Source: Betaproteobacteria bacterium
GTDB taxonomy: Bacteria; Pseudomonadota; Gammaproteobacteria; Burkholderiales; SG8-41
Assembly (NCBI GenBank): GCA_028292435.1
Contig: JAQGMI010000125.1
Coordinates: 55,009 to 119,008, forward strand
Direction of reading: 5' to 3'
Length of the DNA stretch: 64,000 nucleotides
Under the pieces are notes generated by a model that ran no database searches, was not told the origin of the DNA, and saw only the letters and a list, made by a program, of their open reading frames with translations. This document shows positions 35,404 to 43,809 of the stretch, piece by piece. A program made the position numbers and the translations under genes. Positions within the stretch are counted from its first letter, which is position 1; every line of letters starts with the position of its first letter.

Positions 35404-35488
35404 CCGGCGCGGAAGCGGCGGACAAACCGTCGGTCAAGGGACTTGCGCTGGGTCGCGCGCGGGTGCTTGCAAGCGACAGCAGGTAGCG

Positions 35489-36361
<873 letters not shown>

Positions 36362-36490
36362 AAAGGTGCCGATTGCAAAATATCCGGGTTCGAGTATAGA
36401 CCGGGGCGCGGATGCGTTTTGTTATTATCCGCACAGACAACAAACACGGCCTGACATATGCAATGCGTGGCCGGCAAGGAGCGTTTGGCC

Positions 36491-37381
36491 ATGGCACGCT
36501 GGAAAACCGTACTGGAGATTTTGATGCTGACGACAACGCTCGTAACCGGCGCTCAAGGCGCTGAGCCCGCCGACCGCAACGTGACCGTCAACGGACTGCG
36601 CATACATTATCTCGAATGGGGAAGCGCCGACAAGCCGCCGCTCGTCCTGCTGCACGGCATTGCGCGCGTCGCACATACTTTCGATCATCTGGCGCCGCAC
36701 TTCGCCGCAACTTATCGGGTAATCGCCATCGACATGCGCGGGCATGGCGATTCGGCATGGGACGCGAAAGGCGAGTACACCGTCGAGGATTACACCAAAG
36801 ACATTGCCGCGCTCATTGGGCAATTGCAATTGCGCAATATCGTGCTGTGGGGCGCTTCGACCGGCGGCCGTGTCGTGCAGATGATCGCGGGTCAGCATCC
36901 CGACCTCGTGAAGGCAGTGATTGTCGAAGACGTCGGCCCCGAGCGCCCGAAAGAAGTGTCGAATCGCCGCGCCGATCGCATGGGCAAGGAAGCCGACGGC
37001 TGGGCCAATGCCGATGAGATGTACGCCCAAGTCAAAATCGAGAATCCGCGCACGCCCGAGCCGCTGCTGCGCGCGCTGGTTCAGCATGGTTCGAAAGCGC
37101 GGCCCGATGGCCGCATCGTGTGGAAACGCGATCCGGCAATCCTCAACGGCTTCGTGCCGACGGAATTGTGGGCGACCGTGCGCAAGGTCAAAGCGCCGAT
37201 CATTTATGTTCTCGGCGGCGCCAGCAATATCGTGCCGGCACAAACGCAAATGGATATCCGGCGCGAGTTGCCGCAATCCGAGATCGTGATGATGCCGGGG
37301 CTTGGGCATTATCCGAGTGACGAGAAGCCGGTGGAGTTCGTGGCGATTGTGGATCGGTTTTTGGCGGGGGTTCGGAAGTAG
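36491..37381 (+). CDS. alpha/beta hydrolase
   Basis: 296 residues from the ATG at 36491, where AAGGAGCG lies 7 bases upstream; an ATG 33 bases earlier is in frame but less likely. A signal-like hydrophobic stretch (TVLEILMLTTTLVTGAQG) suggests export or a leftover anchor. Fold marks are LLHGIARVAHTFD (oxyanion), MRGHGDSAW, the nucleophile elbow WGASTGG, and GLGHYPSDE with the catalytic His. Substrate unknown; ester or C-C bond hydrolysis is typical. Followed by the palindrome shared with 5053-5073 and by the terminator of the opposite gene. Confidence 0.85.
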   Translation: MARWKTVLEILMLTTTLVTGAQGAEPADRNVTVNGLRIHYLEWGSADKPPLVLLHGIARVAHTFDHLAPHFAATYRVIAIDMRGHGDSAWDAKGEYTVEDYTKDIAALIGQLQLRNIVLWGASTGGRVVQMIAGQHPDLVKAVIVEDVGPERPKEVSNRRADRMGKEADGWANADEMYAQVKIENPRTPEPLLRALVQHGSKARPDGRIVWKRDPAILNGFVPTELWATVRKVKAPIIYVLGGASNIVPAQTQMDIRRELPQSEIVMMPGLGHYPSDEKPVEFVAIVDRFLAGVRK

Positions 37382-37390
37382 TTGTTCAAT

Positions 37391-37411
37391 CTCCGGGTTT
37401 GCCACCCGGAG
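37391..37411. repeat. short palindrome, copy of the hairpin at 5053-5073
   Basis: Arms CTCCGGGT (37391-37398) and ACCCGGAG (37404-37411) around loop TTGCC. It differs from the 5053-5073 copy by one loop base, and flanking AAT/AGA bases are partly alike. It lies ten bases after the hydrolase stop codon. Confidence 0.6.
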
Positions 37412-37413
37412 AT

Positions 37414-37449
37414 AAAAAAAATTCCCCCGTACCTTTCAGCACGGGGGAA
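37414..37449 (-). terminator. Rho-independent terminator of the Asp/Arg-rich envelope gene
   Basis: Arms TTCCCCCGT (37422-37430) and ACGGGGGAA (37441-37449) around a ten-base loop. On the minus strand the stem is followed by a run of T (37414-37421). It lies 30 bases beyond the stop at 37479. Confidence 0.9.
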
Positions 37450-37478
37450 CCGGCAACGCCTGCTAAGGAGAGGGATAC

Positions 37479-38348
37479 TTAGCGGCGTCCGCCACGACCG
37501 CCTGTGGAAGCCATTGCAACGCGATTGCTTTGCATGCCGCGGCTTGCCTGCATCGTCGAAAAGCTGCGCTGCGCGGGCGCCTGCTGCGATCCGCCGACGC
37601 TGCTGCGATTACCCGAGAAGCCCGACTGGGTGCTCGTCTGCGTGGTGCCGGTTGCGCCGCCGCGATTACCTTGCCACGTCGACTGCGTTCCCGCTGTCTG
37701 CGTGCCGCCGAAGCCGCCGTGCGTGTTGCCCGTCGTGGTCGCGGGGGTGGTTGACGGCGTGCCGGCGTGTTGCCATCCGCCGTTGCTGCGGTGGTCATTG
37801 AAATTACCGCCGAAGTTGCCACGATTGGCCTGCATGTTGTCGTGCTGGCCGAAGCGATTGCCGAAATCATGCTGGCGATCATTGCCGTTGGCGAAGTTGC
37901 GATAGTCGTTGCGGCGGTCCGTGCGATCGGAATGAAGATCGCGTTGATCGTGCCGTAAATCGCGCACGTCGCGACCACGCTCGGCGACGTCGCGATTCAG
38001 TTCGCGGCGATCGCGATTGATCTCGGCGTTGTCATGGCGAAGCTCCGCGCGTTCCTGCGCGACGCGGCCCCAATCTCCGTTTCTTTCCGCGGTACGCAAT
38101 TGACGCATGTCTTGCGCGCGTTCACGGTAGTCGTTCGAGAGCTCGCGGCGATCGCCGGCGATTTCACGATTGTCGTGACGGATTTCCGCACGGTCTCCCG
38201 AGACTTCACGCCGGTCGTTGAAGATTTCACGGTTGGACGATGAGTAGCCGCCGCGGTAATCGGTAGCGAAACTTTGAGCATTGACTGCGGACATCGAAAC
38301 AGCGAGCGCCGCACCGACCGCCAACCCGAGCAAACTTTTTCGCATCAT
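37479..38348 (-). CDS. exported Asp/Arg-rich repeat protein with Gly/Thr tail
   Basis: 289 residues from the ATG at 38348, preceded by AAGGAGA. Signal peptide MMRKSLLGLAVGAALAVSMSAVNAQ. Residues 35-155 are a run of degenerate seven-residue units such as DRREVSG, DRAEIRH, DNREIAG, DRRELSN, NRDRREL, i.e. a highly charged, probably helical rod. From about 160 on, the chain becomes Gly/Asn/Gln/Thr-rich (QHDFGNRFGQHDNMQ, GTQTAGTQST), likely disordered. I do not recognise a named family; similar DRRE-repeat exported proteins occur in Burkholderiales. Upstream lies a 10-base-phased TTAC array, so it is probably controlled by a response regulator. Confidence 0.72.
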   Translation of the reverse strand: MMRKSLLGLAVGAALAVSMSAVNAQSFATDYRGGYSSSNREIFNDRREVSGDRAEIRHDNREIAGDRRELSNDYRERAQDMRQLRTAERNGDWGRVAQERAELRHDNAEINRDRRELNRDVAERGRDVRDLRHDQRDLHSDRTDRRNDYRNFANGNDRQHDFGNRFGQHDNMQANRGNFGGNFNDHRSNGGWQHAGTPSTTPATTTGNTHGGFGGTQTAGTQSTWQGNRGGATGTTQTSTQSGFSGNRSSVGGSQQAPAQRSFSTMQASRGMQSNRVAMASTGGRGGRR

Positions 38349-38431
38349 ATTTGTCTCCTTCGATCTACGGTGGGGCACATGCCATCACCTGAGCAGACAT
38401 TAATGCAGGCGGCGCGCGGGTTCCCGCGGTT

Positions 38432-38466
38432 TTACATTGAATTACCCGTGCTTACACCTGCTTACA
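38432..38466 (-). promoter_or_regulatory. four TTAC half-sites at exact 10-base spacing
   Basis: TTACA, TTACC, TTACA and TTACA begin at 38432, 38442, 38452 and 38462. Read on the minus strand these are TGTAA/GGTAA direct repeats, 84-118 bases before the start of the Asp/Arg-rich gene. Tandem half-sites on one helix face are typical of OmpR/PhoB-family response regulators. Confidence 0.65.
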
Positions 38467-38500
38467 AATAGCGGCGGGATGCGTTCGCCAGTACGGAGTT

Positions 38501-38517
38501 TGTAACGAATTGTTACA
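38501..38517. promoter_or_regulatory. palindrome TGTAAC-N5-GTTACA
   Basis: Perfect inverted repeat with a five-base spacer, containing the same TGTAA/TTACA half-site as the nearby array but in opposed orientation. It lies 157 bases before the small Tyr/Pro-rich gene. Confidence 0.5.
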
Positions 38518-38674
38518 TGTATCAGCAGCAACACACTGTTACCTTTTGTCGATGGAATTTTTCCGGCGCGTACCTGATCATATGAACACCCGGTAACGAA
38601 CGGCGATGCAGTGAGCGGGAAGATCGATCACCGCAGCGGCGACGAACCCCGGAATTTTGCGAAGGAGACAGATC

Positions 38675-38935
38675 ATGAAAAAGACGACTAAATTATTTCT
38701 CGCCGGCGCACTGCTCGTCGCTTCGAGCGCACCATTGGTCGCGAGCGCGGCAGTGAACGTCGATGTCAACATCGGCTTGCCCGGTTTCAGCACCTACGTA
38801 GCGCCGCCGCCGGTTTACTACTATCCGCCGGCCCGCGTTTACTACGCCCCGGCGCCGCGTCCTTATTACTACCGCGATCACTGGGATCGCCGCTGGGACC
38901 GCCCGTACCGCCACGACGATCGCCGTCACTGGTAA
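38675..38935 (+). CDS. small exported Tyr/Pro/Arg-rich protein
   Basis: 86 residues from the ATG at 38675, with GAAGGAGA upstream. Signal peptide ends near ASA (residue 26). The mature protein starts AVNVDVNIGLPGFSTYVAPP and then turns into YYYPPARVYYAPAPRPYYYRDHWDRRW, ending in an Arg/His/Asp-rich tail. Such YYPP-rich exported proteins are common next to DUF3300 proteins in beta- and gammaproteobacteria; their role is unknown. Followed 92 bases later by the DUF3300 gene on the same strand. Confidence 0.72.
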   Translation: MKKTTKLFLAGALLVASSAPLVASAAVNVDVNIGLPGFSTYVAPPPVYYYPPARVYYAPAPRPYYYRDHWDRRWDRPYRHDDRRHW

Positions 38936-38963
38936 GGGCGGCAGGTTGTCTGGTCCCGGTTAA

Positions 38964-38999
38964 CCGCCTGTGATTGTGCAACTGCACGGTCACAGGCGG
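38964..38999 (+). promoter_or_regulatory. long perfect hairpin before the DUF3300 gene
   Basis: Outer arms CCGCCTGTGA (38964-38973) and TCACAGGCGG (38990-38999), ten pairs without mismatch, with an inner GTGC/GCAC stem (38976-38979 and 38984-38987). No T-run follows. It could stabilise or separate the two messages, or be a protein-binding palindrome. Confidence 0.6.
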
Positions 39000-39027
39000 C
39001 CGGGAAAATAAAGCCGAGGAGAACATC

Positions 39028-40464
39028 ATGTTGATACGCGCAGGAAGAGCTTTGATTTCGGTGCTGGCGTTAATGCTTTGCATGACTGCTGCCAGCGCGC
39101 AGCAGTATCAGGATGCGCGTCCGCCGGCGTTTTCGCAGCAGCAGCTCGATCAGATGCTGGCGCCGATCGCGCTGTATCCGGATTCGCTGTTGTCGCAGAT
39201 CCTGATGGCGGCGACGTATCCGCGCGATGTCGTCGATGCCGCCGACTGGTCGCGGCGTAACGGCACCCTCAACGGCGATCGCGCCGTGCGCGCGGCCGAG
39301 CGTTATGACTGGGACCCGAGCGTCAAATCGCTCGTTGCATTTCCGCAGATCCTCGACATGATGAATCAGAAAATCACGTGGACCGAAGATCTCGGCGACG
39401 CGTTTCTCGATCAGCAGGGGCAGGTCATGGACACCGTGCAATACCTGCGGCGCCAGGCGTACGCCGCGGGCAACCTGAGATCTTCCGAACAAATGCGCGT
39501 GGAAGTGCGCGACTCGAGTTACGTGGTCGAGTTTTCGAACCCCGAAGTCGTCTATCTGCCGTACTACAACCCGGTCGTGGTCTACGGCCGCTGGTGGTGG
39601 CCGACATACCAGCCGGTGTATTGGGCGCCATGGCCCGGCTATCGCGCACGTCCCGGATACGCTTATGCATGGGGCGCGCCGATTCCCGTGAGCCGCGGTT
39701 TCTTCTACAGCGCACCCGACTGGCGCAATCGCCGGGTGCAAATCGTCAACGTCAACAACTATTACTACCGGCCGGCGTTCGAGCATCGCGCCGATGCGCC
39801 GCGCAGTGTTGTAGCGGGCGCGCCGCCGGTGTGGCATCACGATGTCGAACGCCGCCGTGAAATGCCGCAACGCCACGGCGCGTGGCAACCGCCGGCTCGC
39901 GACGCTGCGATGAATCGCGCGCCTGTCGCCGGGAATCCTTCACCCGCGGTTGCGCCGCAACCTGTCGTCGCTGCTCCTGTACCGGTAGCGCCGCAACGCG
40001 GCGAACCCGCGCGCGGCGCGGATTCGCACGCGAATGATCCGCGGCGGTTTGACGGGCGCCCAGATCAGCGCCGCGATGGCCGCTTCGAGCAGGGCAATCG
40101 GCAAAACGAGCGCGGGAACGCGCAGCCGGCTGCAGCAGCGCCCGTTGCTACGCCTGCATCGCCGCCGGTCGCTGCCGTCCAGGCGCCGGCACCGCGTCAT
40201 AGCGAGCCGCGGGCAATGCCGGTGCCGACCCCCGCACCTGCAGCAACGCCGGCTGCAGCGAATCGTCCGAATGCCGAGCAGCGGCCGAACGTTGCGCGCG
40301 GTCAGGACAACAACAACCACCAGAACAATGCCCAGGATCGTGGCAATCGTCAGGATAATTCGGACAACGCCGTCGCCGCCGCAAACGGCAACTCACGCGG
40401 CAATGGCAATGGCAATGGCAATAGCAACGGCAACGGCGGCGGCAATCCGCACCGTCGCGATTAG
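39028..40464 (+). CDS. DUF3300 exported protein with low-complexity tail
   Basis: 478 residues from the ATG at 39028, with GAGGAGAAC upstream. Signal peptide ends ASAQQ. DUF3300 covers about residues 28-250 and contains LAPIALYPDSLLSQILMAAT, VDAADWSRR, a WDPSVKSLVAFPQILDMM stretch and YYNPVVVYGRWWWP. The rest is Ala/Pro/Arg-rich and ends in an Asn/Gly repeat (NGNGNGNSNGNGGG) encoded by a hexanucleotide-like repeat around 40397-40446. Envelope location is likely. DUF3300 has no assigned function. It follows the small Tyr/Pro-rich gene and precedes the nitroreductase gene. Confidence 0.88.
   Translation: MLIRAGRALISVLALMLCMTAASAQQYQDARPPAFSQQQLDQMLAPIALYPDSLLSQILMAATYPRDVVDAADWSRRNGTLNGDRAVRAAERYDWDPSVKSLVAFPQILDMMNQKITWTEDLGDAFLDQQGQVMDTVQYLRRQAYAAGNLRSSEQMRVEVRDSSYVVEFSNPEVVYLPYYNPVVVYGRWWWPTYQPVYWAPWPGYRARPGYAYAWGAPIPVSRGFFYSAPDWRNRRVQIVNVNNYYYRPAFEHRADAPRSVVAGAPPVWHHDVERRREMPQRHGAWQPPARDAAMNRAPVAGNPSPAVAPQPVVAAPVPVAPQRGEPARGADSHANDPRRFDGRPDQRRDGRFEQGNRQNERGNAQPAAAAPVATPASPPVAAVQAPAPRHSEPRAMPVPTPAPAATPAAANRPNAEQRPNVARGQDNNNHQNNAQDRGNRQDNSDNAVAAANGNSRGNGNGNGNSNGNGGGNPHRRD
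40397..40446 (+). repeat. GGCAAT/GGCAAC hexamer tract in the DUF3300 tail
   Basis: About eight tandem units of GGCAAT or close variants encode the Asn-Gly tail. Slippage could change the tail length in steps of two residues. Confidence 0.6.
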
Positions 40465-40540
40465 CATCGCATCGCGTCTATAATCGTCCGGCAACAGAGC
40501 GCGACCTTGGCGGTCGCGTTCCTGTTTTTGGAGAGGCAGG

Positions 40541-41236
40541 ATGGCGGACGATATATACAAAGCAGCCCCCGATGTATTTGCCGCGGCGCGCACACGCCGC
40601 TCGATGCGCGCTTATAAACCCGACCCGGTGCCGCCGGCGATGTTGCGCGAGATCGTCGCGCTCGGCGGCGAGGCGCCGAGCGGTTCGAACATCCAGCCGT
40701 GGCGCGTATATGCGTTGACGGGCGCGACACTCGAGCGCCTGGGCGACGCGATTCAGCATGCGTTTCTCACCGAAGAACCGGGCCACGTGCGCGATTACGA
40801 TTACTACACCGACCCCATCGAAGAGCCGTACCTCGACCGGCGCCGTCAGTGCGGCTGGGGCTTATACGGCACGCTCGCCATCGGCCGCGGCGACCGTGAA
40901 AAATCGAAAGCCTATCGTGCGCGCAATTACAATTTTTTCGGCGCGCCGGCAGGGCTCGTGTTCACGATCGACAGAAAACTGGAGCGCGGCAGCTGGCTCG
41001 ACTACGGCATGTTTCTGCAAACCATCATGCTCGCTGCGCGGGCGCGCGGGCTGCATACCTGCGCCGAGGCATCGATCGCGAGTTATCCCGACATCGTGCG
41101 GCGCGAGCTCGGCATCAGCGACGACGGAATCGTCATCTGCGGCATGGCGCTGGGCTACGCGGACCCGGATGAAATCGTCAATACGTTCCGGCCGCCGCGC
41201 ATTGCGCTCGACGACTATGCGGTGTTCATGGAGTGA
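40541..41236 (+). CDS. FMN-dependent nitroreductase family protein
   Basis: 231 residues, cytoplasmic. N-terminal ARTRRSMRAYKPDPVPP and GEAPSGSNIQPWRVYAL form the FMN site; FFGAPAGLVFTIDRKL near 125 and the C-terminal MALGYADPDEIVN are also typical. It would reduce nitroaromatics, quinones or enoates with NAD(P)H. GGAGAGGC precedes the ATG. A VOC protein follows 54 bases later, possibly in the same message. Nearest to the PnbA-like nitrobenzoate reductase type by pattern, but substrate is unknown. Confidence 0.9.
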   Translation: MADDIYKAAPDVFAAARTRRSMRAYKPDPVPPAMLREIVALGGEAPSGSNIQPWRVYALTGATLERLGDAIQHAFLTEEPGHVRDYDYYTDPIEEPYLDRRRQCGWGLYGTLAIGRGDREKSKAYRARNYNFFGAPAGLVFTIDRKLERGSWLDYGMFLQTIMLAARARGLHTCAEASIASYPDIVRRELGISDDGIVICGMALGYADPDEIVNTFRPPRIALDDYAVFME

Positions 41237-41290
41237 GCTTCGCGGTTTGATACACTAGCCGTTCTTTCAACTTCGTCCGCGGATACTGTC

Positions 41291-41692
41291 ATGGCCAATG
41301 CCACATTGAGCTTCGATCACGTTCACGTCATCAGCAAGGAACCGGTCGCAGTTGCCGACTGGTATGTCGACCGGCTCGGCGGCACGATCACCAAAAGCGC
41401 AACGGTCAAGGACGCGCCGCAGATTTACGTGTCGTTCGGCGAAGCGTTCATCATCGTGCGCGGCCAGCGGCCCGGCGAAAGCGCCAAGGACAAAGCGAAT
41501 ACCGAATGGGGCGCCGATCACTTCGGCTTTCAGGTCAAAGGCGACTTCGACGCGTTTTGCGGCGGCCTGCGCACGAAGGGCGTGGCGTTCAGCCTGGAGC
41601 CGACCGACATCAATCCGACGACGCGCATTGCATTCATCGATGCGCCGGACGGGGTGAGCATCGAACTTTTAAGTCGTAAAGCGCAGCCTTAA
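41291..41692 (+). CDS. VOC (glyoxalase/dioxygenase fold) protein
   Basis: 133 residues, a single VOC unit made of two beta-alpha-beta-beta-beta modules. The first module starts FDHVHVISKEPVAVADWYVDRLGG, with His near residue 11 as a likely metal ligand. The second has WGADHFGFQVKGDFDAF with His near 77, and DAPDGVSIELLS supplies the C-terminal Glu ligand. The metal site therefore looks complete. Substrate could be an aromatic or oxo compound. Located between the nitroreductase and a convergent Bug gene. Confidence 0.85.
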   Translation: MANATLSFDHVHVISKEPVAVADWYVDRLGGTITKSATVKDAPQIYVSFGEAFIIVRGQRPGESAKDKANTEWGADHFGFQVKGDFDAFCGGLRTKGVAFSLEPTDINPTTRIAFIDAPDGVSIELLSRKAQP

Positions 41693-41737
41693 ACCGCATA
41701 AACGCAGCGCGCCGTTCTCATTCGCGAGATAGCGAAC

Positions 41738-42703
41738 TTAATCGATCTTGATGCCCGAGGTCTTGATGACCTTGCCCCACTTGGCGGTTTCCTCGCGCAT
41801 GAACGCCGCAAGTTCTTCGGGCGTCGACGAGAGCGTATTCGCGCCCTGACTCGCGAGCTTCTGCTTCAGGTCGGCGGAATTGAGCGTTGTGACCAACAGC
41901 GACTGCAACCTGGCGATCACATCTTTAGGTGTCGCTGAAGCCACTACCACGCCGTACCAGTTGTCCGCATTGACCGAGGGATAACCCGCTTCAGCCATCG
42001 TCGGTACGGTCGGGAGCGTAGACGCGCGGTTCGCCGTCGCAATGGCGAGCGCGCGCAGTTTGCCGCCCTGCACGTGCGGCAGCAGCACCGGCACGTCGAG
42101 GATCGACGCCTGCACGTGTCCACCCAGCAAATCGATCACCGCGGGTGCGGCGCCTTTGTACGGCACGTGCAGGATGTTGACGCCCGCCGCGATCTTGAAC
42201 GATTCGAACGCGAGGTTCGGCATATTGCCGTTGCCGGTCGAGCCGTAAGTAAGCTGGCCCGGCTTGCTCTTGGCCAGCGCGACAAATTCTTTCGTCGTCT
42301 TGACCGGCAGCGCCGGATGTACGACGAGCATCTCCGGCACCGCGATCGCCTTAGTTACCGGGGTGAAGTCGCGATTGAGATCATACGGCAGTTTGTCGTA
42401 CAGCACTGCGTAGGACGAAAGCACGGCGCTGCTCGCGAGATAAAACGTATAGCCATCCGCCGGTGCTTTTGCCACGTTCTCCGCGGCGAGGATGCCGCCG
42501 GCGCCAGCGCGGTTATCGACGACCACCTGTTGTCCCGCGACTTCGGCGAGCTTTTGCGCAATCGCGCGGCCAAAGATATCGGCGGGACCGCCGGCCGGAA
42601 AACCGACGACGAGCCGAATGGGTTTGCTCGGGTAAGTTTGGGCATGAGCCGACGCGGCGGCGAGCAGACAGCAACCGGCGATGCAGGCGACGACGTGACG
42701 CAT
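41738..42703 (-). CDS. Bug/TctC-family periplasmic solute-binding protein
   Basis: 321 residues with GGAG before the ATG. Signal peptide ends ASAHAQ. Then YPSKPIRLVVGFPAGGPAD, the DNRAGAGGILA loop, PADGYTFY, HVPYKGAAPAV, LPTVPTMAEAGYPSV and KWGKVIKTSGIKID at the C-terminus. VGFPAGG replaces the usual VPFPPGG. It begins 11 bases after the luciferase-like monooxygenase gene, so the two are cotranscribed, and a further Bug gene lies upstream of that. The pair suggests uptake of a substrate that the monooxygenase attacks; this is inference. Confidence 0.91.
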   Translation of the reverse strand: MRHVVACIAGCCLLAAASAHAQTYPSKPIRLVVGFPAGGPADIFGRAIAQKLAEVAGQQVVVDNRAGAGGILAAENVAKAPADGYTFYLASSAVLSSYAVLYDKLPYDLNRDFTPVTKAIAVPEMLVVHPALPVKTTKEFVALAKSKPGQLTYGSTGNGNMPNLAFESFKIAAGVNILHVPYKGAAPAVIDLLGGHVQASILDVPVLLPHVQGGKLRALAIATANRASTLPTVPTMAEAGYPSVNADNWYGVVVASATPKDVIARLQSLLVTTLNSADLKQKLASQGANTLSSTPEELAAFMREETAKWGKVIKTSGIKID

Positions 42704-42714
42704 GGTGAATCTCC

Positions 42715-43770
42715 TCAGTGCAGAATGGTATGTTTATTGCGAAAATTCGGCGCGACTTTTTCCATGAAGAGGCGGATGCTGTTGGCCGCGACGTCATACG
42801 GCATCGGGCCGATGCGAAACACGAGGATCAGGCCGCCGACGCCGATCTTGTCGATTTCGGCGAGCGCTTCAGTCACTGTCGCCGGCGAGCCGCACAGCAT
42901 CGAATGGCTGACTTGATTGCGCGCGGCGGGCGCGGTCTCCTGTTTCAAGAGCAGGCCCTGTTCCTTGTAAACTTTTTCACGCATCGCTGAGCGGAAAGCC
43001 TGCTGCGTCTCGAAAGCGGGCATGGCTAAACGCTTCGCTTCGGCGTCGGTTTCCGCGACAAAGATGTTGCGCCAGACCCAGGTGTTGTCCACGTTGTTCG
43101 CGACCGTTGGTTCATCGAAGCCGGATTCACGCATCGTCTTGCGATAAAGATCCATGCGATGCTTGGTGACTTCGTTGCTTTGGATGTTCATGAGGAACGG
43201 CCGGCCGGCGCGCGCCATGCCGAGCATCGCTTCTTCGGACGAGCAGGCGCGCACGATGGACGGATGCGGCTTGGTGTAAGGCCGCGGGCGCAGCAGCGGC
43301 AGGCGTAAATTCCAGTACTTGCCTTTATGTTCGTAATTTTCGGTCGTCCACGCCTTGATCATGATGTCCTCGGCTTCGATGAGGCGGTCGTATGCTTCGG
43401 CCGGATCGATGCCGTAACCCTGGTAATCGTAAATATTGTAGGCGGTGCCGCGGCCGAGGCCGACGACGAGGCGGCCCTTGCTGATGTTGTCGATGAGCGA
43501 CATTTGCTCGGCCATGCGAACGGGGTGGTGCAATGACATCTGCGCGACCGCGAATCCGATCTGGATTTGTTTGGTGCTCGACGCGAGTGCCGCCGCAAAG
43601 GTGACCGGATCGACGTACGCGCAAATGCCGTCGAAATGATGCTCGGCGAGCCACAGCATCTCCATGCCGAGTTCATCGCACAATTGCGCTTCGCGCAGCG
43701 TTTCCTCAATCACGCGGTGATCGTTGTTCGGGTCCATCGAGGCGGGGAACAGGAAGTTGCTGAATTTCAT
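42715..43770 (-). CDS. luciferase-like (LLM class) flavin-dependent monooxygenase
   Basis: 351 residues, bacterial luciferase fold. Marks are the start MKFSNFLFPASMDPNN, LAEHHFDGICAYVDPVTFA near 40, IQIGFAVAQMSLHHPVRMAEQMSLID near 70, VGLGRGTAYNIYDYQGYG near 103, and HSMLCGSPATVTEALAEIDKIG near 290. It would use reduced FMN and oxygen, so a flavin reductase must come from elsewhere. Sandwiched between two Bug genes on the same strand, 39 bases after one and 11 before the other. Substrate unknown. Confidence 0.9.
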   Translation of the reverse strand: MKFSNFLFPASMDPNNDHRVIEETLREAQLCDELGMEMLWLAEHHFDGICAYVDPVTFAAALASSTKQIQIGFAVAQMSLHHPVRMAEQMSLIDNISKGRLVVGLGRGTAYNIYDYQGYGIDPAEAYDRLIEAEDIMIKAWTTENYEHKGKYWNLRLPLLRPRPYTKPHPSIVRACSSEEAMLGMARAGRPFLMNIQSNEVTKHRMDLYRKTMRESGFDEPTVANNVDNTWVWRNIFVAETDAEAKRLAMPAFETQQAFRSAMREKVYKEQGLLLKQETAPAARNQVSHSMLCGSPATVTEALAEIDKIGVGGLILVFRIGPMPYDVAANSIRLFMEKVAPNFRNKHTILH

Positions 43771-43809
43771 CGGGCGTTCTTTCTTGTTATGTGAGCACAG
43801 CGAAGTTTT

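Larger units (their letters stand above)
38349..38674. other. 326-base regulatory region between two exported-protein genes
   Basis: No gene is supported. The region holds the phased TTAC array (38432-38466), the palindrome TGTAAC-N5-GTTACA (38501-38517) and a single GTTACC (38538-38543). Both flanking genes encode exported proteins and read away from it, so it is a divergent control region. Confidence 0.6.

Noticed and set aside
37391..37411. Terminator of the alpha/beta hydrolase gene
   Set aside because: The stem is strong but is followed by A-rich sequence on the plus strand; it is better explained as the repeat shared with 5053-5073.
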